This document shows, piece by piece, positions 18,594 to 27,615 of a stretch of 50,135 nt of DNA. This DNA is from an uncultured Bacteroidota bacterium (GTDB lineage: Bacteria; Bacteroidota; Bacteroidia; Bacteroidales; CG2-30-32-10), in NCBI GenBank assembly GCA_903889915.1, contig CAISZK010000073.1, positions 1 to 50,135 of the forward strand. The letters run 5' to 3'. Numbering within the stretch: the stretch's first letter is position 1; every line of letters starts with the position of its first letter. The notes beneath the pieces are model-generated. The model was given only the letters and a program-made list of their open reading frames with translations. It had not been told where the DNA came from and ran no database searches. The position numbers were made by a program, and so were the translations under genes.

Positions 18594-18686
18594 AAAAAAC
18601 AGAACAATCATGACGATATTGTTGATGATGTTGATAGCCATCGCAAATCAGTAATAACCACAAAAGTCATCGTTGTTCTGTTTTTA
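18594..18686. terminator. Long hairpin (about 20-bp stem, 51-base loop) after the small lipoprotein gene
   Basis: AAAACAGAACAATCATGAC (from 18596) pairs with GTCATCGTTGTTCTGTTTT (18666 on) with two adjacent mismatches. The outer A/T runs add to the stem, and a T run follows. It starts 8 bp after the lipoprotein stop. It probably acts as a terminator, but the long loop is unusual and it could instead be a structured RNA or a small palindromic insertion. Confidence 0.6.
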
Positions 18687-18782
18687 TAATTTTCGGGTGT
18701 TTACAATTCAAGCTATCAATTTTCAATGTTTTTTTATCTACAGACAACTTTAAATTTATTTACCTTTTCAATCTTTTATTTC

Positions 18783-18790
18783 TACCTTTG
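18783..18790 (+). promoter_or_regulatory. -7 box TACCTTTG for the threonine synthase-like gene
   Basis: TACCTTTG matches TAnnTTTG, 22 bp before the ATG at 18813. The upstream -33 element is not clear. Confidence 0.45.
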
Positions 18791-18812
18791 ATTAAAATTC
18801 AAGGCTTAAAAT

Positions 18813-20063
18813 ATGAATGTTAAATTTTTTTACGAGTGCACTGACTGTGGGGAAACTTATGAATCTTCACAAATCATTTATCTGTGCAACAAATGCAAAA
18901 AGCAAAACACTCCGGACTCACCTCCTTATGGTGTTTTGAAAACTATTTACGATTATAATGAAATCATCTCCCACCTTTCTTCTGGTACCTTTCAAGAATT
19001 GGAATCAAAAGCATTTATTGATCTGCTTCCAATAAACTCTATTCATAATTTACCTTATCTAAAAGTTGGAAATACTCCTTTATATAAAATCACATCGCTG
19101 GATCATGAAGCTTTGGATTTCGAACTTTTTCTGAAGGATGATTCTCAGAATCCCACGTATTCTTTCAAAGACAGAGCATCTGCAGTTGTTTCTGCCTTTG
19201 CAAAAGAGAATAATATTGATACCATAGTAGCTGCCTCAACCGGGAATGCCGGGTCTTCGCTTGCCGGAATGTGTGCATCACAAAAGCAAAATGCAATCAT
19301 TTTTGTTCCTGCGAATGCTCCACTTGCAAAGTTGACGCAAATAATGATGTATGGCGCCCGTATTGTTCCCATTGATGGAAACTATGATACAGCATTTGAT
19401 CTGAGTATTGAAGCAACAAAAAAATTCGGATGGTATAACCGCAATACTGCTTTCAATCCTTTGACAATTGAAGGAAAGAAGACAGTATCCTTTGAGATTT
19501 ATTCACAACTTAACAAAGCTATTCCTGACAGATTATTTGTCCCTGTTGGCGATGGAGTGATAATCTCGGGAGTTTATAAAGGTTTTGAAGATCTGCTGGC
19601 ATTAAAGATCATTGATAGGATTCCAACAATTGTGGCTGTTCAGGCTTTAGGAAGCAGCAATATTATTAATAATATTGACAAGGAAGAATTTGTTTCTTCT
19701 CCAGGAAGAACAATTGCTGATTCTATCTCTGTAGATATTCCCAGGAATTTCAGGATGGCAAAGAAATATTTGAAGAAATACAATGGAGAGTGTCTTACTG
19801 TAAGTGATGAAGAAATACTTGCAGCTTCAAAAGTGTTGAGCAGCCGCACAGGATTATTTGCCGAACCAGCAGCAAGTGCTGCCTTCGCGGCATTTCTGAG
19901 TTATTATTGGGATGGAAAATTTGAACAAGGAAGCAAAAATGTTGTCCTTCTTACTGGAAGTGGCCTGAAAGATTTGAAAGCGCTTCAAAAAATCATTGAT
20001 ATCCCCGCTCCTATAAAACCTGATATCAATTCTGTTGAAAAATTTCTAATGTCCAAATTCTAA
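18813..20063 (+). CDS. Threonine synthase-like PLP enzyme
   Basis: This 416-residue type II PLP enzyme has an N-terminal zinc ribbon: Cys9/Cys12 (CTDC) and Cys25/Cys28 (CNKC). The cofactor lysine is Lys119 in PTYSFKDRAS. AASTGNAGSSLA and LLTGSGLKD bind the phosphate. This is the threonine synthase arrangement (O-phosphohomoserine to threonine), but related PLP lyases such as diaminopropionate ammonia-lyase and threonine deaminase share it, and no thrA/thrB lies nearby. Its neighbour is a molybdenum hydroxylase, 49 bp downstream on the same strand, which may hint at a catabolic role. The last codons run into short repeat words. Confidence 0.82.
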   Translation: MNVKFFYECTDCGETYESSQIIYLCNKCKKQNTPDSPPYGVLKTIYDYNEIISHLSSGTFQELESKAFIDLLPINSIHNLPYLKVGNTPLYKITSLDHEALDFELFLKDDSQNPTYSFKDRASAVVSAFAKENNIDTIVAASTGNAGSSLAGMCASQKQNAIIFVPANAPLAKLTQIMMYGARIVPIDGNYDTAFDLSIEATKKFGWYNRNTAFNPLTIEGKKTVSFEIYSQLNKAIPDRLFVPVGDGVIISGVYKGFEDLLALKIIDRIPTIVAVQALGSSNIINNIDKEEFVSSPGRTIADSISVDIPRNFRMAKKYLKKYNGECLTVSDEEILAASKVLSSRTGLFAEPAASAAFAAFLSYYWDGKFEQGSKNVVLLTGSGLKDLKALQKIIDIPAPIKPDINSVEKFLMSKF

Positions 20064-20088
20064 TGACCATTGACTTTTGACTAATGAC
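20061..20088 (+). repeat. ATGACCATTGACTTTTGACT words between the PLP enzyme and the Mo hydroxylase
   Basis: TAATGACCATTGACTTTTGA and following bases are the reverse complement of the GTCATTGGTCATT words at 8818-8925. The stretch begins at the stop codon of the threonine synthase-like gene. Confidence 0.5.
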
Positions 20089-20112
20089 TATTAAAATCCA
20101 AATACATTTCGC

Positions 20113-23100
20113 ATGCACAATATGATAGGTAAAAAAGTCCCGCGCATTGATAGTTATGAAAAGGTGACAGGCAAAGCAATTTATGGAGATGACATCAACC
20201 TTCATGGGATGCATTATGCTGCAAACCGATATACTGACATTCCGGTTGGTAAGATCAAAAGTATTGATTTTACCAAAGCTGAAAAAATGGATGGTGTTTC
20301 AGCAATTGTATTTTATAAGGATATTCCGGGACAAAAACGAATAGGTCCAATCCGTCAGGATCATTTTGTTTTCGTTAATGATGAAGTTTTTTATACAGGT
20401 GATGTAATAGCCGTTGTTGCTGCAAAGACAAAGGAACAGGCTTACGCTGCTGCGGATGCAATTGAAATAGAATACGAGCCTATTGAAGGAATATTTGATC
20501 CTGCTGAAGCCATCAAGCCCGATGCACGATTGATCCATCCGGATTTTAAGAGCAATATTGTTAATCATTACCCGCTTATTAAAGGTGACATTGAAAAAGG
20601 TTTTGAACAATCGGAACAGGTTATTGAGAGAGAATTCAGAACAGGATTTCATGAACATGCTTACATAGAACCCGAGACTGTCACTGCTGCTCCAGACCCG
20701 ACGACAAAGGGATTCAAAATATACGGCTCCATTCAAAACCCATTTACGACACGAAGAATGGTCGCCGCTTTTATGGGTGTTGATCTAAACATGGTAAATG
20801 TTTTTAGCTCTACATTGGGTGGCTCATTCGGAGGGAAAGATGATATTATTAATTGCATGGCTTGCCGTGTTGCTCTGCTTTCAGAAATGACGGGAAAGCC
20901 TGTGAAATTGACTTATACCCGCGAAGAATCAATTAAGGAAAGTTATAAACGGCATCCGTACATTCTGCAATATAAAGTTGGATTCAACAATGAGGGCAAG
21001 CTAAAAGCCATGAAGATAAATATCATTGCTGATAGCGGCGCGTATTCTTCACAAAGTTTTTTTGTTACCTGGCGTTCGGTAGTACAGGCTACAGGCCCCT
21101 ATGAGGTGGAAAATGTCCAAACCGACATTCGTTCTGTTTATACCAACAATCCATATACAGCAGCCTTCAGAGGATTTGGCTCTCCTCAAATCATATTTGC
21201 ACAGGAATCTCTGATGGACGAAATTGCTGCATTGTGTAATATCACACCTCTTGAAATCCGCAGGTTAAATGGCTTTAAGCAGGACAGCGTCACTGCCAGC
21301 GGTCAAAAACTATCGGAACATACGGTTTCACTACAAGAAGTAATTGATAAATCTCTTGAAAGCTCCGGATATTTGAAAAAACTTGAAGACTATAAAAAAC
21401 TTAATGAGAATAGCACAAGATATAAATACGGGATTGGCCTTGCATGCAGTTATCGCGGCTGCTCTTTAGGCGCTGAAGGTGTTGATGCAACTTCTGCAAT
21501 AGTTTCTGTTCAAGGTGACGGCAGCGTTTATGTTCTTGCAGGTTTGAACGAGAATGGACAAGGAATGAGAACCACATTCTGTCAAATCGCTGCAGAGATG
21601 CTCGGAATAAATTTAGAGAAAATTATTTTCCTCGAACCACAAACTGCTACAATTCCTGATGGAGGACCTACTGTTGCATCCCGTGCTACTTTGACAGGAG
21701 GAAATGCCATCATTGATGCTGCTCAAAAAATAAAAAACACCATTTTCGAAGTAATCAAAAATGAATTGAATGTAACCTCTATTGAAGAAACTGTCTGGGC
21801 AAATGGTCTTATTTCCGTAAAGGAAACCGAGGAATGCCTGAGATCTATTCCATTTGAAAAAGCAGTTGAGAAATCATTCAAAGCAGGTGTGAATCTTTCT
21901 TCTTATGGCTGGTTCAAGGCTCCCGATGTGGGTTGGGTTGAAGAAACAGGGCAAGGTAATGCTTACTTCACTTATGTTTACGGTTGTCAGATTGCCGAGA
22001 TCAAAGTTGATACATCAACAGGGAAAATTGATGTAATGAAAATTACTGCCGCTCATGATGTGGGCAAGGTGATAAACAGGCTTGGCATCGAAGGGCAGGT
22101 TTATGGAGGTGTTGCCCAAGGCATCGGTTATGCAATTCTTGAAGATTTCAATGTTCAGAATGGCATAGTAAAATCTCCTAACCTTGATGAATATCTTGTT
22201 CCAACTATTAAGGATATTCACAAGATAGAACCAATACTCATTGAAAACCCCGACAAATATGGCCCTTTCGGTGCAAAATGCATTGGCGAACCAACACTTG
22301 AACTGGCTTCAGCAGCTATTAATAATGCTATGAAGTTTGCTGTCGGAAAATATTTTTACCAGATACCTTTGACGTTAGAAAGAGTTTATCTCGGAAAGAA
22401 TCTTATTAAACCATCGCGACAGAGTGAAGCAGGATTGAACATCAAAGCAAGGAAACAGGGTCCGCGAATTTCAGGAATCACAATGGTCACTCCAAAGAAT
22501 TTAAAGAAAGCGCTGGCTTTGGTTTCGGAAGATTACAAGATCATTTCAGGAGGTACCGATGTTATTATTGAACTAAGAAAATGTAAGGAATCATCAAAAC
22601 TTCTGAATATTTCACAGTTGGAAGAACTGAAAAAAATTAAGAAGAGTAAAAATGAAATTTTCATTGGCAGCGCCGCTTCAATTACATCAATTGTTTCGCA
22701 TAAAGCCATTCAGAAACATTTTCCTTTATTGATAAAAACATGTTCGCTGATAGGTTCAAAACAAATCCGCAATAGGGCAACCCTGGGTGGAAACATTGTG
22801 AATGCAGCTCCATGTGCAGATTCAATTCCTCCATTGATTTTATACGATGCCAAAGTTCTTCTTCAATCAAAGAATGGAAATCGTGAAATTCTTATCAAAG
22901 ATTTTGTTTTGGGAAATTATAAAACACAAATCAATGCTGAAGAGATAATGACAGCAGTGATCATTCCCTTACCTCAACAAAAATATTATCACAGTTATTA
23001 CCAGTTGGGAAGAAGAAATGCAGTAAATATTACCCGTATGAGCGTGGGCGCAATGATTGCATTTGACTTTAATAAAATGGTTACCGACTGCCGCATTGTT

Positions 23101-23328
23101 GCAGGTTCATTGTTCGACCGTTCTCAAAGGATTTATGAAATCGAGGAATTATTTACAGGAAAAAAGTTAACGGAAGAATTGATCAATAATATTGAAGAAC
23201 CTCTTCTGAAAATTATTGATAATGCAATTGGCAAACGTTGGTCATCGGAGTACAAGACTCCTGTGTTCATCAATCTTTGCAAGGATGTATTGAGAGAAAT
23301 AAAAGAGAAGTTAGAAATTAGAAATTAG
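20113..23328 (+). CDS. Molybdenum hydroxylase (xanthine dehydrogenase family), fused Mo and FAD subunits
   Basis: This 1071-residue protein joins two subunits. Residues about 1-750 form the molybdopterin-binding part: GKKVPRIDSYEKVTGKAIYGDD, GGSFGGKDD, AAFRGFGSPQ and GPFGAKCIGEPTLELASAA with the catalytic Glu726. Residues about 790-1060 form the CO-dehydrogenase-flavoprotein-type FAD domain (ISGGTDVIIELR, QIRNRATLGGNIVNAAP). The family hydroxylates purines, aldehydes or N-heterocycles with water as oxygen donor. The [2Fe-2S] subunit follows after 4 bp. The Mo-then-FAD fusion is a less usual order. Cys723 stands where many relatives have Gly. The substrate is not predictable. The start could be 20113 or the ATG at 20122. 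The C-terminus is encoded by a TTAGAAATTAG repeat. Confidence 0.9.
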   Translation: MHNMIGKKVPRIDSYEKVTGKAIYGDDINLHGMHYAANRYTDIPVGKIKSIDFTKAEKMDGVSAIVFYKDIPGQKRIGPIRQDHFVFVNDEVFYTGDVIAVVAAKTKEQAYAAADAIEIEYEPIEGIFDPAEAIKPDARLIHPDFKSNIVNHYPLIKGDIEKGFEQSEQVIEREFRTGFHEHAYIEPETVTAAPDPTTKGFKIYGSIQNPFTTRRMVAAFMGVDLNMVNVFSSTLGGSFGGKDDIINCMACRVALLSEMTGKPVKLTYTREESIKESYKRHPYILQYKVGFNNEGKLKAMKINIIADSGAYSSQSFFVTWRSVVQATGPYEVENVQTDIRSVYTNNPYTAAFRGFGSPQIIFAQESLMDEIAALCNITPLEIRRLNGFKQDSVTASGQKLSEHTVSLQEVIDKSLESSGYLKKLEDYKKLNENSTRYKYGIGLACSYRGCSLGAEGVDATSAIVSVQGDGSVYVLAGLNENGQGMRTTFCQIAAEMLGINLEKIIFLEPQTATIPDGGPTVASRATLTGGNAIIDAAQKIKNTIFEVIKNELNVTSIEETVWANGLISVKETEECLRSIPFEKAVEKSFKAGVNLSSYGWFKAPDVGWVEETGQGNAYFTYVYGCQIAEIKVDTSTGKIDVMKITAAHDVGKVINRLGIEGQVYGGVAQGIGYAILEDFNVQNGIVKSPNLDEYLVPTIKDIHKIEPILIENPDKYGPFGAKCIGEPTLELASAAINNAMKFAVGKYFYQIPLTLERVYLGKNLIKPSRQSEAGLNIKARKQGPRISGITMVTPKNLKKALALVSEDYKIISGGTDVIIELRKCKESSKLLNISQLEELKKIKKSKNEIFIGSAASITSIVSHKAIQKHFPLLIKTCSLIGSKQIRNRATLGGNIVNAAPCADSIPPLILYDAKVLLQSKNGNREILIKDFVLGNYKTQINAEEIMTAVIIPLPQQKYYHSYYQLGRRNAVNITRMSVGAMIAFDFNKMVTDCRIVAGSLFDRSQRIYEIEELFTGKKLTEELINNIEEPLLKIIDNAIGKRWSSEYKTPVFINLCKDVLREIKEKLEIRN

Positions 23329-23329
23329 A
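23308..23329 (+). repeat. TTAGAAATTAGAAATTAG words at the Mo hydroxylase stop
   Basis: Three TTAGAAA copies encode the last residues and the stop codon of the Mo hydroxylase and reach to within a few bases of the next start codon. Confidence 0.5.
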
Positions 23330-23332
23330 AAA

Positions 23333-23794
23333 ATGGCAGAAATAACTCTTACAGTAAATAATAAAATTCATCAGATTGAAGTGGATGATTCATGGCGGCT
23401 GATTGATGTATTGCGGGAACAACTGGGCCTTACCGGGACTAAAGAGGGTTGCGGTATTGGTGAATGTGGAGCCTGTACAGTGATCATGAATGGCGAAGCA
23501 GTTTGTTCCTGTCTCATACTTGCAGGGCAACTTAAGGATGCAAAAATTGAAACCATTGAGAATATTGAAAAAGATCATCTGCTTTCAAGATTACAACAAA
23601 TGTTTGTTGAACATGGTGCTATTCAGTGTGGGTTCTGTACTCCCGGCATGTTGATGAGCGCAAAGGCACTGCTCGATAAGAATCCAAATCCTGAAGAAGA
23701 TGAAATAAAAGAAGCGCTGGAAGGAAATCTATGCAGGTGCACAGGGTATATTCCCATTGTCAACGCTGTAAAAGCAGTAAACGTTAGTGGTTAG
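23333..23794 (+). CDS. [2Fe-2S] subunit of the molybdenum hydroxylase
   Basis: This 153-residue small subunit passes electrons from the molybdenum centre to FAD. The plant-type ferredoxin cluster is held by CGIGECGACTV (Cys40, 45, 48) and Cys60. The second cluster is held by CGFC (Cys99, 102) and CRC (Cys134, 136) in the helical domain. All eight ligands are present. It is 4 bp downstream of the fused Mo/FAD subunit and clearly in one operon and complex with it. Confidence 0.95.
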   Translation: MAEITLTVNNKIHQIEVDDSWRLIDVLREQLGLTGTKEGCGIGECGACTVIMNGEAVCSCLILAGQLKDAKIETIENIEKDHLLSRLQQMFVEHGAIQCGFCTPGMLMSAKALLDKNPNPEEDEIKEALEGNLCRCTGYIPIVNAVKAVNVSG

Positions 23795-23802
23795 TTTTCG
23801 TG

Positions 23803-23878
23803 GTTGTTTAAAGTTTAAGGTTTAAAGTTGTTGAACCTTGAACCCTAAACCTTGAACCTTGAACCTTGAACCTTGACC
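23803..23878 (+). repeat. GAACCTTGAACCTTG / GTTTAAAGTTTAAGG words
   Basis: This iterated stretch fills the gap between the convergent Mo hydroxylase operon and the sensor kinase: a GTTTAAGG part followed by five or so ACCTTGA copies, roughly complementary to each other. It could fold as a hairpin, but no T run follows. Confidence 0.6.
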
Positions 23879-26173
23879 CTATTTCTCAATCTCAATTTCG
23901 TATCTGGTACCGTTTTTATTGAGTTGTTTCATGTTTCCTTTCATCTGAGCAACTAAAATCTCCACCAGTTCAAGTCCAAGGGTATCTCTTTTTAAGTTTT
24001 TATCACGTTCAGGAATACCGACCCCATTATCACCTACGACGAGATGGTAATGTTTGTTAGTGCTTCTGAATTCAATAAAAATCTCCGGTTTTGTCTTCTT
24101 ATGTGATTCCCTCCATTTCTCAGGGAATGCATATTTAAAGGAATTGCTCAAAAGTTCATTTAAAATCAGACCGCAGGGAATTGCAGTATTGATGTTCAGA
24201 TAAGCATTCGTTACCTTGTATTTCAAATCAATTTCATATTTGCGGGGATATATTTGCAGCAGGTTTCCGGTAAGTTTATGCAGGTATTCTCCAAAATTTA
24301 TTTTTGAAAGATCATCTGATCTGTATAGGTCTTCGTGGATGATGGCCATGGTCCTCACCCGCTGTTGCAGTTCTTTCAGTTTTACTACCATTTCCTCATC
24401 TTTGCTTTCATAGGTCTGCATGTTGATAAGAGAAATGATGACCTGCATGTTGTTCTTCACTCTGTGATGAATTTCGCGGATAAGAATTTCCTTTTCACTC
24501 AGAGCCTCTTTGATCTGTCTGTCCGACTCTTTTTGCTCAGAAATATCTTCAACGATGGTTTGAAATCCCGTCACTTTTCCCTTTTGATCCTTGAGTGGTT
24601 TAATATAGAGCTTAAGATATAAATTCACACCCCATCTACTCGTGTATGCACTTTCAGTAGTCATTTCCTCCCCTGACTTAATGGATCTTTTAAAAGCTGC
24701 AACAAAACCTGCTTCTATTCCAATTTGAGATTTCAAAAGATTTATTTTCTTTGTCTCTTCCAGTGATGGCGAACCCATTAATTTTACAAGTGGTGCATTG
24801 GCTTCAATAATATTTCCTTTAATATCGGCAGTCAAAATACCTAATGGTGCATTTTCAAAAATCAGTCTGTATTTTTCTTCACTTTTCTTTATTGCCTCAT
24901 TGGCTTTTTTTCGTTCAGAAATATTCCTGGCAATACCAAATATTTCATAAGGTTTTCCATCTTTAAACCTAAGCTGGCTGTTAATTTCAAGTGATGTATA
25001 GGTTCTGTTTTTGTTGATAAAATCAACCTCATACATGGTGTTCAATTTTTTTCCTTTCACTTTCGCCTGAATATTTGCGAAAGCAAGTTTGGCAGTTTCG
25101 GGCGAAATGTAGCTGGACATATTCATTTCTTTCAACTCGGTGAACTTATACCCAAGCATCTTTTCAGCCATAGGATTCACAGAGGTAAAATTACCTTTCA
25201 AATCCATTGTGTAAATGATATCATTGGTGTTTTCAAAAAGCTCACGATATCTTTCTTCGCTGTTTTTTAATTCAACGGAAGTCTTGTAAAGCGTTGTAAC
25301 ATCCATCAACAACCCGATAATTTTCTTTGGCTTGCCTTTACTATCAATGACGAGCTTTGCATTGACAATGAGTTGAACGGGTTTTCCATTTTTATCTTTT
25401 ACCCTTATCCTGAAATTGGAAACTCTATGATTTGAATAAATTTCCTTTATCAACAACTCCCTTTCTTTAGGGTCAAAATAATAATCCTGAATTTTATTCC
25501 CGATCATTTCCTCCCTTTTAAATTTTGAAACTAATTCAATTGAAGGGCTGAGTTCAGTGATCTTGCCACTCATATCACATTCATAATAGACCGCCTGCTG
25601 GTTATTCTCGAATATCAGGTTAAATTTTTCTTCACTTTCTTTCCATGATCTTTCTGCCAGCTTGTGCCTTGTGATATCTACGTGGATAATTACGAAGTTT
25701 GTAATCTCCCTGTAAATATCGAAGAGAGGAAAAATCAAAGCATGAACACAGATGGGCGTTGTGACCCCTTTCACTTTAGTGGGTTTTTCATACCATAGTT
25801 CATCAATGTGAACAGTACCGAAGGTTTTCAGCTTTTGCAGTTTTTCTTTCCCTGCTGCATCAATAAATAATTTGTTGGTAAAAATGTTCTTTTTAGTACT
25901 GAAAGCATCACCAAGCAACAAGTTCATTGTTTCATTCTTTACGATCACATTGCCTTTTATGTCAGCTATGGCAATGGCAAAAGGTTTCATCACCATCAGT
26001 ATCGTTTGAAGCGCTGTGTCTATTGCTTTATTTGATGCCTGATCATGCGGTATTTTTTTCTTATCATTATTGCCCTCCTTAATAATTTTTTCAATAGCGG
26101 CAAGCTGTTCATCGCTAAGTGCAGTAACATTTATTTTGCTGATCGTGGATTCAAGGGCTTTTCTCTTGTTCAT
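23879..26173 (-). CDS. Multi-PAS sensor histidine kinase (HisKA_2 type)
   Basis: This 764-residue protein has no membrane helix, so it is probably cytoplasmic. It starts with a short helical region, then four PAS domains (roughly 55-170, 180-300, 305-425 and 430-550), each ending in a typical D-I/V-T/S-x-x-K linker. The kinase core is of the HisKA_2 class: the phospho-acceptor lies in IREIHHRVKNNMQV (His569 or His570), followed by a HATPase_c domain with NELLSNSFKYAFP and GDNGVGIP. No receiver domain is fused and no response regulator is adjacent, so partner and signal are unknown. PAS domains of this kind can bind haem, flavin or small ligands. No ligand residue was identified. Confidence 0.92.
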   Translation of the reverse strand: MNKRKALESTISKINVTALSDEQLAAIEKIIKEGNNDKKKIPHDQASNKAIDTALQTILMVMKPFAIAIADIKGNVIVKNETMNLLLGDAFSTKKNIFTNKLFIDAAGKEKLQKLKTFGTVHIDELWYEKPTKVKGVTTPICVHALIFPLFDIYREITNFVIIHVDITRHKLAERSWKESEEKFNLIFENNQQAVYYECDMSGKITELSPSIELVSKFKREEMIGNKIQDYYFDPKERELLIKEIYSNHRVSNFRIRVKDKNGKPVQLIVNAKLVIDSKGKPKKIIGLLMDVTTLYKTSVELKNSEERYRELFENTNDIIYTMDLKGNFTSVNPMAEKMLGYKFTELKEMNMSSYISPETAKLAFANIQAKVKGKKLNTMYEVDFINKNRTYTSLEINSQLRFKDGKPYEIFGIARNISERKKANEAIKKSEEKYRLIFENAPLGILTADIKGNIIEANAPLVKLMGSPSLEETKKINLLKSQIGIEAGFVAAFKRSIKSGEEMTTESAYTSRWGVNLYLKLYIKPLKDQKGKVTGFQTIVEDISEQKESDRQIKEALSEKEILIREIHHRVKNNMQVIISLINMQTYESKDEEMVVKLKELQQRVRTMAIIHEDLYRSDDLSKINFGEYLHKLTGNLLQIYPRKYEIDLKYKVTNAYLNINTAIPCGLILNELLSNSFKYAFPEKWRESHKKTKPEIFIEFRSTNKHYHLVVGDNGVGIPERDKNLKRDTLGLELVEILVAQMKGNMKQLNKNGTRYEIEIEK

Positions 26174-26236
26174 TGGTTAAAACTAAAATGGTTCAAAACG
26201 GTATTTACATTTTTATTTGCTGTAATCTAACGAAAG

Positions 26237-26244
26237 CAAAAGTA
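26237..26244 (-). promoter_or_regulatory. -7 box (TACTTTTG, minus strand) for the sensor kinase
   Basis: CAAAAGTA on the plus strand reads as TACTTTTG leftward, 63 bp before the kinase ATG. No -33 partner at the right distance. Confidence 0.4.
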
Positions 26245-26331
26245 ATTGATTTTTGATTTGAAGTTTCAATGCAATGAGAATTTTAATTTTTTTGTACTGC
26301 TAACAAAGAATTCCTCTTTATTTTAAAAATG

Positions 26332-26339
26332 TAACTTTG
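26332..26339 (+). promoter_or_regulatory. -7 box TAACTTTG for the UbiA-type gene
   Basis: TAACTTTG fits TAnnTTTG, 33 bp before the ATG at 26373. Confidence 0.45.
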
Positions 26340-26372
26340 CCATAATTTTTAACCCAAGAATAAGCCAAATTA

Positions 26373-27245
26373 ATGAGCCTGGTTACATCCGTTTCAAAAT
26401 ATTTTTCTCTTGTAAAATTTGCACATACTGTGTTTGCTTTGCCATTTGCACTCATTGGTTTTTTCCTGGGTGTGGCTGATGGTCACGCAAAGATCAATCT
26501 AAAACTTTTTTTCCTGGTGTTGCTCTGCATGGTACTTGCACGCAGCGCTGCCATGGGTTTCAACCGTTATGCTGACAGAGATTTTGATAAAAAAAATCCG
26601 CGAACATCTCGGCGCGAAGTCCCGGCTGGCATTGTAAGTCCGGGAGCAGCGCTGGCATTTGTGATTTTTTGCATTTTTGCTTTCATTACAACTACTTATT
26701 TTATCAATAACCTCTGTTTTTTTCTTTCGCCGGTAGCGCTTTTGGTGGTGCTGGGTTATAGCTTCACCAAGCGATTCACACCTTTGTGTCATCTGGTGCT
26801 GGGACTAGGACTGGCGCTTGCTCCTATTGGCGCTTATATTGCAGTGACGGGGCATTTCGCACTTTATCCCGTGCTTTATTCTTTTGCAGTGCTGTTTTGG
26901 GTTAGCGGTTTCGACATCTTCTATGCTTTGCAGGATATAGGTTTTGACAAATCGCAAAATCTGAAATCAATTCCCGTGGTGCTTGGCATCAAATGGTCGC
27001 TGATAGTTTCGGCGTTGTTGCATTTGCTGGCCTCGGCAATCATTATTTATGCAGGTATTCAAATAGGATTCGGCATTCTTTACTGGATAGGCGCAACGAT
27101 TTTTATCGCACTTTTGATCTATGAACATCTGATCGTAAAACCTTCCGACCTCAGCCGCGTGAACCAGGCTTTTGCTACAATGAACGGTGTGGCAAGCGTG
27201 ATATTTGGAATATTTGTGATTGCTGAACTTTTGTTGAGAAACTGA
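26373..27245 (+). CDS. UbiA-family prenyltransferase (4-hydroxybenzoate/menaquinone type)
   Basis: This 290-residue integral membrane enzyme with about eight helices attaches a polyprenyl chain to an aromatic ring. The two Asp-rich motifs that bind the Mg-diphosphate are NRYADRDFDKKNPRT (first) and DIFYALQDIGFDKSQ (second), followed by SIPVVLG. This pattern is that of the UbiA-like proteins found in bacteria that make menaquinone by the futalosine route (MqnP), so a menaquinone role is likely. Heme A or chlorophyll prenylation is less so. No quinone gene is adjacent, so the exact substrate stays open. Confidence 0.9.
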   Translation: MSLVTSVSKYFSLVKFAHTVFALPFALIGFFLGVADGHAKINLKLFFLVLLCMVLARSAAMGFNRYADRDFDKKNPRTSRREVPAGIVSPGAALAFVIFCIFAFITTTYFINNLCFFLSPVALLVVLGYSFTKRFTPLCHLVLGLGLALAPIGAYIAVTGHFALYPVLYSFAVLFWVSGFDIFYALQDIGFDKSQNLKSIPVVLGIKWSLIVSALLHLLASAIIIYAGIQIGFGILYWIGATIFIALLIYEHLIVKPSDLSRVNQAFATMNGVASVIFGIFVIAELLLRN

Positions 27246-27615
27246 AGACGTAAGATTTCAAGTTTCGGGTGCCGCTCCATTTTACATTTTACATTTCTCT
27301 GTTTTACATTTTACATTTTTTTGATTTGCTCAATGTTCAAGGTTGCGATAGCTATTGACTAATGACCAATGACAATTGACTTTTAAAACCAGACTATAAA
27401 AGTTTTAAAACTTTTGCTGTCTTTGCACATTGAAAAAAATGCAGTATTTACACGTAGTTTTACACATAAGTTCCGTGGATTGATTTTTTAAACACCATTC
27501 CATTCCTTTTCCTCTTTTTTTTCTTATTATGATTTTTTTACAAAATAAATTTGGCAGATAAAAATAAATTTTAAATTTAGCAGCCTCAAATTTTAGATAG
27601 TTTTTCTTTTAAAAA
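27246..27615. other. Repeat-rich spacer before the 21-bp array
   Basis: No gene is seen. The spacer holds TTTTACATTTTACATTT words (27282-27318), TGACTAATGACCAATGAC words (27356-27380), and a perfect 18-bp palindrome AAAAGTTTTAAAACTTTT at 27398-27415. A weak promoter-like TTTG (27550-27553) and TAAATTTA (27572-27579), 18 bp apart, precede the doubtful reading frame at 27616. Confidence 0.4.
27398..27415. repeat. Perfect 18-bp palindrome
   Basis: AAAAGTTTTAAAACTTTT is fully self-complementary. It may be part of a terminator for the UbiA gene or a binding site for a dimeric protein. Confidence 0.5.
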
